From Mycobacterium shimoidei (GTDB taxonomy: Bacteria; Actinomycetota; Actinomycetes; Mycobacteriales; Mycobacteriaceae): a DNA stretch of 32,818 bases. A program made the translations under genes and the position numbers. Positions 13,925-22,394 of the stretch are shown here, one piece after another; the first letter of the stretch is position 1, and the number at the start of each line of letters is the position of its first letter. Location: the NCBI GenBank assembly GCA_002101905.1, contig LQPU01000031.1, positions 1 to 32,818 of the forward strand, written 5' to 3'. Under the pieces are notes generated by a model, which ran no database searches, was not told where the DNA came from, and worked only from the letters and a program-made list of their open reading frames with translations.

Positions 13925-14405
13925 AGCGACTCCGGCGCTTGCGGCGTTAGCTGCCGCCGGCGTGCCGCACGAGGTGGTGAAGTTCGGCCACGATGGGCGC
14001 CAAGACTCGTTCGGCGCCGAGGCGGTCCGGGAACTCAGCCAGCGCTATGGCATTGCGGCCGAGCAGGTTTACAAGACGCTGATCATCGCTGCCGCGGAAG
14101 GCTTGGCGGTCGCGATGCTACCGGTGCCGGCGCGGCTGTCGGTGAAAGCCGCGGCGGCGGCGCTGGGTTACTCGCGCGCGGCAATGGCCGACCCCGCCAG
14201 CGCCCAGCGGGCGACCGGTTACGTGGTGGGTGCGGTGTCGCCGTTCGGCCAGCGCCGGCGACTGCCGACCGTCGTCGACAGCGACGCGCTGGCCTGGGAG
14301 CGGATATTTTGCAGCGCCGGTAGGCGAGGCTGGGATGTCGCCGTCGCGCCCGCCGATCTGGTCCGGCTCACCGGCGCAGTGACCGCGGAGATTCAGGCTC
14401 AGTAA
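13911..14405 (+). CDS. ybaK: YbaK/EbsC-type Cys-tRNA(Pro) deacylase
   Basis: A 164-residue YbaK/aaRS-associated domain protein that hydrolyses mischarged Cys-tRNA(Pro) or related aminoacyl-tRNAs (family role). The conserved lysine is in VYKTLI (Lys55), followed by the beta-barrel core AVAMLPVPARLSVKAAAAALG and GYVVGAVSPFGQRRRLPTVVD. The ATG at 13911 overlaps the SDR 3' end by 14 nt. From memory the M. tuberculosis locus is annotated as two fragments (Rv3224A/B); here one uninterrupted frame is present, so this copy should be functional. Confidence 0.9.
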   Translation: MSSAKATPALAALAAAGVPHEVVKFGHDGRQDSFGAEAVRELSQRYGIAAEQVYKTLIIAAAEGLAVAMLPVPARLSVKAAAAALGYSRAAMADPASAQRATGYVVGAVSPFGQRRRLPTVVDSDALAWERIFCSAGRRGWDVAVAPADLVRLTGAVTAEIQAQ

Positions 14406-14418
14406 GTAGCGCGAGCGC

Positions 14419-15249
14419 TCATTTGGCCAGCATGGCGTGCACGCTGTCGGCGAACGCGGCGGTGGTGAAGCAGGTCGGTTCGGCGAACTCCTCCAGGGTG
14501 AGCGCATCATGCCAGCCGGCATCGGCGACGGCGCGCAGCAGCGGCTTCGTCATGGCCACCGCGTGCGTCGGCATGGCGGACACCCGCGAACACCACTCGT
14601 CGGCAGCTGCGAGAAGCTGTTCGTGCGCAACGACCTCCTGTACCAGCCCCAGGCGTTGGGCGGTGCGGGCGTCGATGTGCTCACCACGCAGGTAGTAGGC
14701 CAGTGCGCCTTGATAACCGAGGGAGCGCGTCAACGCCCAGCTGGTGCCGACCTCCGGGAGCAGGCCCAGCCGGCCGAACGCGGGCACGATCACCGCGCGC
14801 TCGCTGGCGATGGTGAGGTCGCAGGTCAACGCCCAGGCCAGGCCTACCCCGGCGGCGGCGCCGTTGAGCGCGGCGATGAAGATGGTGTCTGATCCGGCGA
14901 TAAGCCTTGCGATGCCGCCGAATTCACGACGGATCCACCGCCACACGTCGGCAGCACCCTGCGCTTCGGTCAGCCGCTCGACGGCCGTGCGCATCATCTT
15001 CAAGTCGCCGCCGGCGCTGAAACCCCGGTCGGCGCCGGTGATCACAATGCTGCGTACGTCGGCGTCGGTGACGAGTTCTTCGAGCGCCCGCCGTAATTGC
15101 CGCACCAATGGCGCGGAAAGCACGTTGAGCCGGTCCGGCTCGTCAAGTGTCACCACCGCACGATCACCGCGATGCTCAACGCGAATCCGTCGCGGCGCCT
15201 GCGGGTCTTCGCCGTCTGAGACCATGCGGGTATACAACGATTCTGTCAT
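14419..15249 (-). CDS. Enoyl-CoA hydratase/isomerase-family (crotonase) protein
   Basis: A 276-residue crotonase-fold protein. The oxyanion-hole region GFSAGGDLKMM (77-86) and LNGAAAGVGLAWALTCD (128-144) are clear. The two catalytic glutamates of classical enoyl-CoA hydratases seem absent: GGGCE is replaced by GVGLA, and PEI by PAF. Instead LGLLPEVGTSW places Glu166 where PaaG-type isomerases carry an acidic residue. An isomerase or other reaction is therefore more likely than simple hydration (inference). Its ATG overlaps the upstream TetR stop (ATGA), so the two form an operon. I do not remember this gene at the M. tuberculosis locus. Confidence 0.85.
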   Translation of the reverse strand: MTESLYTRMVSDGEDPQAPRRIRVEHRGDRAVVTLDEPDRLNVLSAPLVRQLRRALEELVTDADVRSIVITGADRGFSAGGDLKMMRTAVERLTEAQGAADVWRWIRREFGGIARLIAGSDTIFIAALNGAAAGVGLAWALTCDLTIASERAVIVPAFGRLGLLPEVGTSWALTRSLGYQGALAYYLRGEHIDARTAQRLGLVQEVVAHEQLLAAADEWCSRVSAMPTHAVAMTKPLLRAVADAGWHDALTLEEFAEPTCFTTAAFADSVHAMLAK

Positions 15250-15830
15250 TGATCGTCCTCCTCAATTTTTTTGGCGCGCAATGTCATCCATGCGGCATCG
15301 GCGAACGCCCTGATTGCTCCGCGGGGCAACTTGGACTCGCGCGTAGCGATCCAATAACGACTGAATTCCTGCGCGGGACCGAACCACAATGCCGCGGTGA
15401 CGCCGGGCTGCATGGGCCGCAGCACCCCGTAGGCCTGGTGCGGGCGCCACCAGTCCCGGATGGCGGCGAAGAACTCTCGGTTGGACTCGCGCAACTCTGC
15501 GCTGTCGAGCCGATCGCCGAGAAGCAGCGCCGCCTCGGCACGGTTGGCCGCCACCCATCGCAGGTGATGTTCGACGCCGCCGCGAATGCCGCCCTCGGCG
15601 GTGGCGTGTTCGCGCAGCATCGTCACGAATCCCGCCTGATACTCGCTCATCACCTCGGCATAGACAGCGGCCGCCAGGGCGGGCTTGTCCGGGAAGTGGT
15701 GATACAGCGCGCCCACGCTCACCTTCGCCTCGCGCCGGACCTCGTCCAGCGTGGCGGCCAGCGCGCCGTCGGCCGCGAACCGGCGTCGTGCAACTTCCAG
15801 GAGGCGGCCCCGCGCGTCCACCCTTGACAC
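15246..15830 (-). CDS. TetR-family regulator of the crotonase operon
   Basis: A 194-residue regulator from the GTG at 15830; a GTG at 15821 is an alternative start. The N-terminal helix-turn-helix is TLDEVRREAKVSVGALYHHFPDKPALAAAVY, the standard TetR signature. The C-terminal ligand domain is divergent, with Trp-rich helices (RDWWRPHQ, AALWFGPAQEFSRYW) that could form an acyl-CoA or hydrophobic-ligand pocket (inference). A perfect 19-bp palindrome sits 18 bp upstream, implying autoregulation of the TetR-crotonase operon. The C-terminus (KKIEEDDQ) is translationally coupled to the crotonase gene. Confidence 0.88.
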   Translation of the reverse strand: MSRVDARGRLLEVARRRFAADGALAATLDEVRREAKVSVGALYHHFPDKPALAAAVYAEVMSEYQAGFVTMLREHATAEGGIRGGVEHHLRWVAANRAEAALLLGDRLDSAELRESNREFFAAIRDWWRPHQAYGVLRPMQPGVTAALWFGPAQEFSRYWIATRESKLPRGAIRAFADAAWMTLRAKKIEEDDQ

Positions 15831-15847
15831 GAGGAAGACTCTAGCAG

Positions 15848-15866
15848 TACCGAGAATTACTCGGTA
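15848..15866. promoter_or_regulatory. TetR operator, 19-bp perfect palindrome
   Basis: TACCGAG-AATTA-CTCGGTA has perfect 7-bp arms with a 5-bp A/T spacer. It lies in the 51-bp gap between the SRAP gene end and the TetR start. Size, symmetry and position fit a dimeric TetR binding site. Confidence 0.8.
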
Positions 15867-15881
15867 GGCGCCTGGCGGCGG

Positions 15882-16634
15882 CTAAAGCAATTTGGCCTGC
15901 TCGGGCTGCGGCTCAACCGGCTCGATCAACTCGGGTCCGTTGTTGCGGACGTTGTTGACCAATGTCGATATCTCCCGCATTCGGATGCCGCGAACATCCG
16001 GCGGGCCGGCCAGCAACTCGAGATCCGGTGGTGCGTCGGGATCCAGCCAATGGTCCCAATCCTTTTCGGCCACCACCAGCGGCATGCGGTCGTGAATTTC
16101 GGCGAGTTCGCCGACCGCGTCGGTGGTGATGATCGTGCAGCTCAGCAGCGGGGTGGCATCCTTCTCCGGCTTCCACACCGACCACAGGCCTGCCATGAAC
16201 AGCGGCTCGCCGTCCTCTCGGTACATATAGAACGGGGTCTTGCGGGTCTTCTTGCCTGAATCGGCGTTCGCCCGCCATTCGTAGTAGCCGTCCATCGGGA
16301 CCAGACACCGTTTGGACTTGGCGCTGGAGCGAAACGCCGGAGACGTGGTTACCTTGTCGGCGCGCGCGTTGATCAACTGTGGACCTTTGGACTCCGGCGC
16401 TCCGTCGGGCCCGGCCTTGGCCCACGGTGGCACCAGCCCCCAGCGCATCGACCGCACCCGCCGGGTGGGCTCGTCGTCCGGCTCGTCGTGGCGGCGGACC
16501 ACGGTGGTGATCGTCGTGGTGGGAGCCACGTTGTAGTTGGGCCCGGCGCTTTCCGACGCCCTTGCCTCGTTGATCGCTTGGATCTTTTCGGCCAACGCCG
16601 CCGGGTCGGTCGTGACCGCGAATCGTCCACACAT
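15882..16634 (-). CDS. SRAP/YedK (HMCES) family abasic-site DNA-protein crosslink sensor
   Basis: A 250-residue SRAP protein starting at the ATG at 16634, chosen so that the catalytic Cys is residue 2 after Met removal (MCGRF). A longer open frame to 16730 would bury it. Further conserved positions: PNYNVAPT, RWGLVPPWAK, INARADK, the Glu in DGYYEWR, and the His in EIHDRMPLV. The family forms a thiazolidine crosslink with abasic sites in single-stranded DNA and shields them (established for YedK/HMCES). It corresponds to Rv3226c. The start is divergent from a TetR gene, with a 77-bp shared region that contains a palindrome. Confidence 0.93.
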   Translation of the reverse strand: MCGRFAVTTDPAALAEKIQAINEARASESAGPNYNVAPTTTITTVVRRHDEPDDEPTRRVRSMRWGLVPPWAKAGPDGAPESKGPQLINARADKVTTSPAFRSSAKSKRCLVPMDGYYEWRANADSGKKTRKTPFYMYREDGEPLFMAGLWSVWKPEKDATPLLSCTIITTDAVGELAEIHDRMPLVVAEKDWDHWLDPDAPPDLELLAGPPDVRGIRMREISTLVNNVRNNGPELIEPVEPQPEQAKLL

Positions 16635-16671
16635 GACTCCATGGTGCCCGGAAGCTACGACGATGGTGATA

Positions 16672-16685
16672 CGAGCTTTTGCTCG
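16672..16685. promoter_or_regulatory. Inverted repeat in the SRAP/TetR divergent promoter
   Basis: CGAGC-TTTT-GCTCG is a perfect inverted repeat in the 77-bp gap between the divergent SRAP and TetR starts. It is a plausible operator for the adjacent TetR; an RNA hairpin in the TetR leader is the alternative. Confidence 0.5.
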
Positions 16686-16711
16686 CATACAATTTGCACG
16701 GTGGAGAGCAC

Positions 16712-17338
16712 ATGAACAGCCGATCGGCACACGCGCGGCGCACGCCGCGACAACAACGCTCGCGTTTGATGGTGCAACGCATCCTGGACGCGGGTCGGCA
16801 GGTGCTGATCGAGCGCGGGTACGAAGCCACCACCACCAACCTGATCGCCGACGTGGCCGGAATCAGTCCGGGCTCGCTGTACCAGTACTTTCCGAACAAG
16901 GAGGCGATCATCGCTGCCGTCGTCGACGACTACAGCGATCAGATCGACCGCACCGTCACAGCGCATTTGGTGAAGCAGGTCGGCCAGCGCGAAGGCTTCG
17001 ACACCATCCGCCAAACCCTCGCGGTGTTGCTCGACGCGATGAACGAGCAACCCGAATTGCTGCGGGCGATGATCGAATACACCCCCCGGCTCGGGCTGGG
17101 CAACAGAATCGTCGAATTCGAACAACGCGTCGGCGCACTGGCCATCGCCCATTTGCGGCTGCGGGCCCGGCCCATGGAGCGCGCGGACACGATGGTGTGG
17201 ATGGCCATCCGCGCCGTGGAGCACCTGACCATCCGCTACGTGGTCGACAAGCCCCCGATCGACCACGACGAATTCCTCGACGAACTCGCCGCCCTGATGA
17301 GCCACTACATGAGCCGCACGCGGAATGCCGCAGGATGA
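16712..17338 (+). CDS. TetR-family regulator immediately upstream of aroA
   Basis: A 208-residue TetR protein from the ATG at 16712, preceded by GGAGAG as ribosome binding site. The N-terminal arm is basic ([17 protein letters not shown]), then the helix-turn-helix [30 protein letters not shown]. The C-terminal domain ([16 protein letters not shown]..., [18 protein letters not shown]) resembles the AcrR-like C-terminal domains common in mycobacteria. Only 4 nt separate its stop from the aroA GTG, so TetR-aroA-rsgA is probably one transcript. I do not recall a TetR gene here in M. tuberculosis. The ligand and targets are unknown. Confidence 0.88.
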   Translation: MNSRSAHARRTPRQQRSRLMVQRILDAGRQVLIERGYEATTTNLIADVAGISPGSLYQYFPNKEAIIAAVVDDYSDQIDRTVTAHLVKQVGQREGFDTIRQTLAVLLDAMNEQPELLRAMIEYTPRLGLGNRIVEFEQRVGALAIAHLRLRARPMERADTMVWMAIRAVEHLTIRYVVDKPPIDHDEFLDELAALMSHYMSRTRNAAG

Positions 17339-17342
17339 AACC

Positions 17343-18620
17343 GTGAGCACCTGGGCTGCCCCCTACACGCCGAGACCGATCTGCGCGACGGTGACCGTGC
17401 CGGGCTCGAAATCGCAGACCAACCGGGCATTGGTGCTGTCGGCACTGGCGAGCGGGGGCGTCTCGACGATCAGCGGTGCACTACGCAGCCGGGATACCGA
17501 CCTGATGATCGACGGGCTGCGCGAGTTGGGTTTGCGTATCGAGGTCTCGGATGCGCAGCTGAGCATCGACGGGCAGATCACCCCGCAACCGGGCGCCCGC
17601 GTGGATTGCGGCTTGGCGGGTACGGTCCTGCGGTTCGTCCCGCCGCTGGCGGCGTTGGGCACCGAGACGGTCATGTTCGACGGTGACGAGCAGGCGCGAG
17701 TTCGGCCGATCAAGCCACTGCTCGACGCGCTTCGCGGCCTGGGGGTCAACCTCGACGGTGACGCACTGCCGTTCTTGGTGCACCCGACGGGGTCGGTCAA
17801 TGGGGGCACGGTGCAGATCGATGCGTCGTCGTCGTCGCAGTTCGTGTCGGGGCTGCTGTTGTCCGGGGCGGCCTTCACCGGGGGTGTGACCGTGCAGCAC
17901 ACGGGTGCGACGCTGCCGTCGGCGCCACACATCGCGATGACCGTGGCGATGCTGCGCCAAGCCGGCGTTGCGGTCGACGATTCGGCGCCCAACCGCTGGC
18001 AGGTCAGCCCGGGTGTCGTGGCGGCCCGGCACTGGGACATCGAACCGGATCTGTCCAATGCCGTCCCGTTTCTGGCGGCGGCGGTGGTCAGCGGCGGCAC
18101 GGTGCGCATCACCGGCTGGCCGGCGCACAGCATCCAGCCGGCCGAAACCATTTTGGGCATCCTGAAAAAACTCAACGCTGTTGTCACTCAAGCCGATTCG
18201 TATCTCGAAGTGAGCGGACCCGCAGCGTATGAGGGCTTCGACGTCGACCTGCGCGCCGTCGGCGAACTCACCCCGGCAGTTGCCGCGCTGGCGGCCCTGG
18301 CCACTCCGGGTTCGGTGTCACACTTGACCGGGATCGCACATCTTCGCGGGCATGAAACCGACCGACTCGCCGCGCTGCGCACTGAGATCAACCGGCTGGG
18401 TGGCAATTGCGAGGAAACACCCGACGGCCTGGTGATTACCGCGACGCCGCTGCACGCCGGCGTTTGGGGCTCCTACGCCGATCACCGAATGGCGATGGCA
18501 GGCGCGATAGTTGGTCTCAAAGTGGCCGGCGTGCAAGTGGACGACATCGCCACCACCGGTAAGACGTTGCCGCAGTTTCCGACATTGTGGACTGACATGG
18601 TCGAAGGATCCGACGGTTGA
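17343..18620 (+). CDS. aroA: 3-phosphoshikimate 1-carboxyvinyltransferase (EPSP synthase)
   Basis: A 425-residue EPSP synthase, sixth step of the shikimate pathway: shikimate-3-phosphate plus PEP to EPSP. I start at the GTG at 17343 because its [10 protein letters not shown] aligns with MKTWPAPTAP of the M. tuberculosis enzyme and an AGGA lies 8 nt upstream; an ATG at 17325 is an in-frame alternative. Motifs: [12 protein letters not shown] (substrate-binding Lys/Ser), [10 protein letters not shown] (glycine-rich PEP loop), [23 protein letters not shown], and the C-terminal RGHETDRL and YADHRMAMA. The C-terminus lacks the extra tail I recall in the M. tuberculosis protein (450 residues). The rsgA start overlaps the stop by 3 nt. 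Confidence 0.96.
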   Translation: MSTWAAPYTPRPICATVTVPGSKSQTNRALVLSALASGGVSTISGALRSRDTDLMIDGLRELGLRIEVSDAQLSIDGQITPQPGARVDCGLAGTVLRFVPPLAALGTETVMFDGDEQARVRPIKPLLDALRGLGVNLDGDALPFLVHPTGSVNGGTVQIDASSSSQFVSGLLLSGAAFTGGVTVQHTGATLPSAPHIAMTVAMLRQAGVAVDDSAPNRWQVSPGVVAARHWDIEPDLSNAVPFLAAAVVSGGTVRITGWPAHSIQPAETILGILKKLNAVVTQADSYLEVSGPAAYEGFDVDLRAVGELTPAVAALAALATPGSVSHLTGIAHLRGHETDRLAALRTEINRLGGNCEETPDGLVITATPLHAGVWGSYADHRMAMAGAIVGLKVAGVQVDDIATTGKTLPQFPTLWTDMVEGSDG

Positions 18621-19597
18621 GGCCCGGCGACTACGACGAGTCCGACGTCAAGATCCGGTCCGGACGCGGCACGCGCCCCCGGACCAAGATCCGCCCCCAA
18701 CACGCCGACGCCGAGACCGCCATGGTGGTCAGTGTCGACCGTGGCCGGTGGGGCTGCGTGTTGGGCGGTGACCCCGATCGACGGGTGACCGCCATGCGCG
18801 CACGCGAGCTGGGCCGCACTCCGATTGTGGTGGGTGACGAAGTCGACCTCGTGGGTGACCTGTCCGGCCGCCCGGATACCCTGGCCCGCATCGTTCGGCG
18901 GAGACCACGCCGAACCACGTTGCGGCGCACCGCCGACGACAACGACCCCACCGAGCGAGTGGTGGTCGCCAACGCCGATCAGTTGTTGATCGTGACCGCG
19001 CTGGCCGATCCCCCGCCACGCACCGGGCTGGTCGACCGGGCCCTGATCGCGGCCTATGCCGGTGGGCTGACGCCGATCCTGTGCCTGACCAAGACCGACT
19101 TGGCGCCCGCCGAGCCGTTCGCCGCGCAGTTCGCCGACCTTGACCTCACCGTGGTCACCGCGGGCCGCGACGACCCGCTGGATGCTGTCGCGCCGCTATT
19201 GCAGGACAAAATCACAGTGTTACTGGGTCATTCGGGTGTCGGTAAATCAACGCTGGTGAATCGCCTTGTCCCCGAGGCTGATCGGGCTGTCGGCGAAGTC
19301 ACCGAGATCGGCAAGGGCCGGCACACGTCGACGCAGTCGGTGGCGCTGCCGCTCAACGAGGGCGGCTGGGTGATTGATACCCCGGGAATCCGATCGTTCG
19401 GGCTGGCCCATATCGAACCCGACGATGTGCTGCTGGCATTCTCCGATTTGGCTGAGGCGATCGAGGATTGCCCCCGCGGCTGCGGACACATGGGCCCGCC
19501 GGCCGACCCAGAATGCGCATTGGATTCGTTGACCGGGCCGGCGGCTCGTCGGGTAACGGCCGCCCGGCGCCTGCTGGCGGTGTTACGGGAAACTTAG
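18617..19597 (+). CDS. rsgA: RsgA, circularly permuted ribosome-assembly GTPase
   Basis: A 326-residue RsgA/YjeQ GTPase that acts late in 30S subunit maturation. The motif order is permuted, as the family requires: G4 TKTD first, then G1 GHSGVGKST, then G3 DTPG. An N-terminal OB-fold region precedes them, and the C-terminal zinc knuckle is [16 protein letters not shown]. The only plausible start is the TTG at 18617, inside the aroA stop (TTGA); the predicted N-terminus [18 protein letters not shown] is the same as in the M. tuberculosis protein as I remember it. Translation is therefore likely coupled to aroA. The 3' end abuts a decayed P450 on the other strand. Confidence 0.94.
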   Translation: MRPGDYDESDVKIRSGRGTRPRTKIRPQHADAETAMVVSVDRGRWGCVLGGDPDRRVTAMRARELGRTPIVVGDEVDLVGDLSGRPDTLARIVRRRPRRTTLRRTADDNDPTERVVVANADQLLIVTALADPPPRTGLVDRALIAAYAGGLTPILCLTKTDLAPAEPFAAQFADLDLTVVTAGRDDPLDAVAPLLQDKITVLLGHSGVGKSTLVNRLVPEADRAVGEVTEIGKGRHTSTQSVALPLNEGGWVIDTPGIRSFGLAHIEPDDVLLAFSDLAEAIEDCPRGCGHMGPPADPECALDSLTGPAARRVTAARRLLAVLRET

Positions 19598-19862
19598 TGC
19601 CCGCTGTCGAATTCGATGGGCAGGGTGGCAGGACCGCTCACCGCGGTCAGCGGCTTCCACGGGGCGGGCCCGGTGCGCCGCGCGTTGGGCATGCGCCGGG
19701 TGATGACGGTCAAAGCCTCTCGGGGGCCGCGTCCTCGCGGGTGATGTCAAAGCGATCGGGATCGTCGTAAACAGCCGGATCGACCACCACCAATGTGCCG
19801 ACGGGGATGGTGACGCCGGCGAGTTCGACATCGGCGCTTGCTCCGAGGGCACGCGAGAGGGG
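19594..19862 (-). pseudogene. Cytochrome P450 remnant (C-terminal fragment, haem loop deleted)
   Basis: Directly after the desA3 stop, the same minus-strand frame reads ...ADVELAGVTIPVGTLVVV, DPAVYDDPDRFDITRED, then hits a TGA at 19712-19710. This is the P450 segment GV-IP-G...DP-RFD--R. Shifting frame continues EALTVITRRMP, NARRTGPAPWKPLTAV, SGPATLPIEFD and a TAA at 19596-19594, the C-terminal beta region of a P450. The haem-binding FGxGxHxCxG loop expected between these two pieces is missing, and the usual AANRDP motif is shortened. It is therefore a dead fragment with at least one deletion and a frameshift. The assignment is from motif reading only. Confidence 0.75.
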
Positions 19863-21140
19863 TTAGGCCGCCAGGTCGTCGCCGCGTTGCGCCCTGGCTC
19901 GCTTGTTGCGTCGCCAGCCCCGCACCGCGGCGATCGCCGTCTTCAGCCCACGACGGCGGCCAGTCGTCGGATCGGTGCCAAGCAGCGCCGGCTCAATCTC
20001 GTCGAATATCCGCTCGCTGCGCGTCTCCGGGGCATTGTCGGCGGTGTCGCGCAGGTAGCGGTCCGGCAACGACAGCTTCGCGATGGTCCGCCACGTCTTG
20101 GCGTACTGAACCAAAAACGGACCGGTCGTATACGGCAGGTCGTACTTGTCGCAGAGTGCGCGCACTCGCACCGAAATCTCGGCGAGCCGGTTGCTGGGCA
20201 GATCGGGGTAGAGGTGGTGCTCAATCTGATGGCACAGGTTGCCGCTCATGAACCGCATCACCGGACCGGCATTGAAGTTGGCGCTGCCCAACATCTGGCG
20301 CAGGTACCACTGGCCCTTGGTCTCACCATTCATGTCGGTGGTGGTGAACTTCTCGGCCCCGTCGGGGAAATGCCCGCAGAAGATCACCGCATTGGACCAC
20401 ACGTTGCGGATCAGGTTTGCCGAGATGTTGGCGGTAAGCGTCGACCGGAACGTCGCCCCAGGCGACAGCGCGGTCAGCGCCGGGAATGCGACGTAGTCCT
20501 TGAATACCTGGCGACCGGCCTTGGCCAAGAACTCGTCGACACGTTGCCGAGCCTCCTCGTGGTCCATCCGGTGCTTGACGATCTTGCCGATCTCCACGTG
20601 CTGCAAGCCAACACCCCACTCGAACAGCAGGGCCAGGAGCGTGTTGTAAACCAGGTTGAACAGGTTGAAACGTTTCCAAGGCTGATCCCGGGTCACGCGC
20701 AGCAGCCCGTAGCCGACGTCGTCGTCCATGCCCAGGATGTTGGCGTACTTGTGGTGAACGTAGTTGTGGGTGTACCGCCAGTGCTTTGCCGCGCCGGTCA
20801 TGTCCCACTCCCACGTCGAAGAGTGGATCTCCGGGTCGTTCATCCAGTCCCACTGGCCGTGCATGACGTTGTGGCCGATCTCCATGTTCTCGACGATCTT
20901 GGCCACGGCGAGTGTGGCGGCGCCGGCCCACCAGGCGGACCGCCGCGAACTGGCCGCCAGGAGCACCCGTCCGGCCACCTCCAGCGCGCGCTGGGCGGCG
21001 ATGGTGCGACGGATGTAACGGGCGTCCCGCTCGCCACGAGAGTCTTCGATGTCCTGGCGGATGGCGTCTAGTTCGATGGTCAGGTTTTCGATGTCCGCAT
21101 CGGTCAGATGCGCGAATACGTCGACATCAGTGACTGCCAC
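19863..21140 (-). CDS. desA3: DesA3, membrane acyl-CoA delta-9 desaturase
   Basis: A 425-residue stearoyl-CoA desaturase that makes oleoyl-CoA for membrane phospholipids and triacylglycerol; the M. tuberculosis enzyme is a known target of isoxyl (established). Three histidine boxes bind the diiron centre: HNVMH (90-94), HNYVHH (125-130) and HQIEHH in the C-terminal third. Hydrophobic stretches around the boxes fit a four-helix integral membrane protein. The GTG at 21140 is preceded by AGAGGA. Upstream lie palindromes and an element shared with the gene for its electron donor. Immediately downstream is a P450 relic in the same frame. Confidence 0.95.
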   Translation of the reverse strand: MAVTDVDVFAHLTDADIENLTIELDAIRQDIEDSRGERDARYIRRTIAAQRALEVAGRVLLAASSRRSAWWAGAATLAVAKIVENMEIGHNVMHGQWDWMNDPEIHSSTWEWDMTGAAKHWRYTHNYVHHKYANILGMDDDVGYGLLRVTRDQPWKRFNLFNLVYNTLLALLFEWGVGLQHVEIGKIVKHRMDHEEARQRVDEFLAKAGRQVFKDYVAFPALTALSPGATFRSTLTANISANLIRNVWSNAVIFCGHFPDGAEKFTTTDMNGETKGQWYLRQMLGSANFNAGPVMRFMSGNLCHQIEHHLYPDLPSNRLAEISVRVRALCDKYDLPYTTGPFLVQYAKTWRTIAKLSLPDRYLRDTADNAPETRSERIFDEIEPALLGTDPTTGRRRGLKTAIAAVRGWRRNKRARAQRGDDLAA

Positions 21141-21170
21141 GAGTTGTCCTCTCTGTCGTACGTACGCTGA

Positions 21171-21205
21171 CCTACGCTAGCGTAACCTACGAAATCGTAG
21201 GTTAC
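21171..21205. promoter_or_regulatory. desA3 operator region: shared 21-bp element plus 10-bp-arm palindrome
   Basis: TACGCTAGCGTA (21173-21184) is a perfect palindrome, and GTAACCTACG-AAAT-CGTAGGTTAC (21182-21205) is a perfect inverted repeat with 10-bp arms. The 21-bp stretch 21171-21191 recurs with one mismatch ahead of the reductase gene at 22361-22381. It lies 31 bp upstream of the desA3 start. Confidence 0.75.
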
Positions 21206-21218
21206 CTGTGAGTAGCCT

Positions 21219-22355
21219 TTAGATTTCCAGTACACAATCGCCGGAAGCAGCCGAAATGCAGGTCTGCACGCGGGTGCCCGGTTCGTGTTCGACGCCGGTA
21301 CGCAGGTCACGGACGTGCCCGTCAAGCAGGTTGACCACGCACGACTGACAGATACCCATCCGGCACCCGAACGGCATCTGCACACCGATCCGCTCGCCGG
21401 CGTCCATCAGCGAGGTGGCGGCATCGGCGTCGGTGCTCTTCCCGCTTTTGGCGAACGTGATCCGCCCACCCGCTCCGGCCGGTGCGGCACGCGACACCGC
21501 GAAGCGCTCGAGGTGCAGCCTTTCGGTGAGACCCGCCTCCGACCAGACACGTTCGGCGGCGTTGAGCATGGCCTCGGGTCCACAGGCCCAGGTCTGCCGA
21601 TCCCGCCAATCGGGCACCTCGCCCTCGAGCCGGCTCAGGTCGAGGCGGCCCTGGCTGCGCGTGGTACGGAGCCGAAACTGGTATCCGGCGTGGTCGCGGG
21701 CAAGCTGGTCAAGCTCGGGGCCGAACATCACGTCCGCTGCCGTGGGCGCCGAATGCAGGTGGATGACGTCGGTGATCTGGTCGCGCTGGACCAGCGTACG
21801 AAGCATCGACATCACCGGGGTAACGCCCGAGCCGGCCGTGATGAACAGGACAGTCGGCGGTGCCGGATCGGGCAGCACGAAGTTGCCCTGCGGCGCGGCC
21901 AACCGCACGATCGTCCCCGGCGCGACACCCGCCACCAAGTGGGTGGACAAAAAGCCCTCCGGCATCGCCTTCACCGTGATAGTGACGGTGCGCGCGTGCG
22001 AAATCGGGCTCGAGGTAAGCGAATACGACCGCCAACGCCAGCGACCGTCGACCAGCAAGCCGATCCCGATGTACTGGCCGGGCTGATAGTCGAAGCTAAA
22101 TCCCCACCCCGGCTTGATCACCAACGTCGCGGAGTCGTGGGTTTCCCGGCGGACCTCCACGATGCGGCCGCGCAGTTCGCGGGCCGACCACAGCGGATTG
22201 ATCAGATGCAGGTAGTCGTCGGGCAGCAGCGGAGTGGTGATCCGAGCCGCCAGTTTGCGCAGCGCGTGTCTGCCCGGATGCCGGTAGGTACGGCGAACCG
22301 TCGGCCGGGGGGTGTCGACGACCTCGGCGGGCGGCCGGGAGATCTTTCTGCTCAT
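21219..22355 (-). CDS. NAD(P)H oxidoreductase with FAD and plant-type [2Fe-2S] domains (Rv3230c type), DesA3 partner
   Basis: A 378-residue electron-transfer protein that passes electrons to DesA3; Rv3230c has been shown to play this role in M. tuberculosis (established). The FAD domain has RSYSLTS, the nucleotide-binding domain [13 protein letters not shown], and the C-terminal ferredoxin domain ligands Cys331, Cys336, Cys339 and Cys366 (CRMGICQSC...QTC). The ATG at 22355 lacks a recognisable ribosome binding site, and a palindromic operator begins 5 bp upstream, so a leaderless or very short leader is possible. It is on the same strand and upstream of desA3, but a 78-bp gap with its own operator suggests desA3 also has a separate promoter. 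Confidence 0.93.
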   Translation of the reverse strand: MSRKISRPPAEVVDTPRPTVRRTYRHPGRHALRKLAARITTPLLPDDYLHLINPLWSARELRGRIVEVRRETHDSATLVIKPGWGFSFDYQPGQYIGIGLLVDGRWRWRSYSLTSSPISHARTVTITVKAMPEGFLSTHLVAGVAPGTIVRLAAPQGNFVLPDPAPPTVLFITAGSGVTPVMSMLRTLVQRDQITDVIHLHSAPTAADVMFGPELDQLARDHAGYQFRLRTTRSQGRLDLSRLEGEVPDWRDRQTWACGPEAMLNAAERVWSEAGLTERLHLERFAVSRAAPAGAGGRITFAKSGKSTDADAATSLMDAGERIGVQMPFGCRMGICQSCVVNLLDGHVRDLRTGVEHEPGTRVQTCISAASGDCVLEI

Positions 22356-22360
22356 TAGAA

Positions 22361-22383
22361 CCTACGCTACCGTAACCTACGGT
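22361..22383. promoter_or_regulatory. Operator copy at the reductase start
   Basis: ACCGTA-ACC-TACGGT (22369-22383) is a perfect inverted repeat. The 21 bases 22361-22381 match 21171-21191 upstream of desA3 at 20 of 21 positions. It sits 5 bp before the reductase ATG, where bound protein would block initiation. Confidence 0.75.
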
Positions 22384-22394
22384 CGCGTATTCAG

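Noticed and set aside
19887..21071. 394-codon plus-strand frame opposite desA3
   Set aside because: desA3 has all three histidine boxes on the minus strand; the antisense frame is low-complexity and unmatched.
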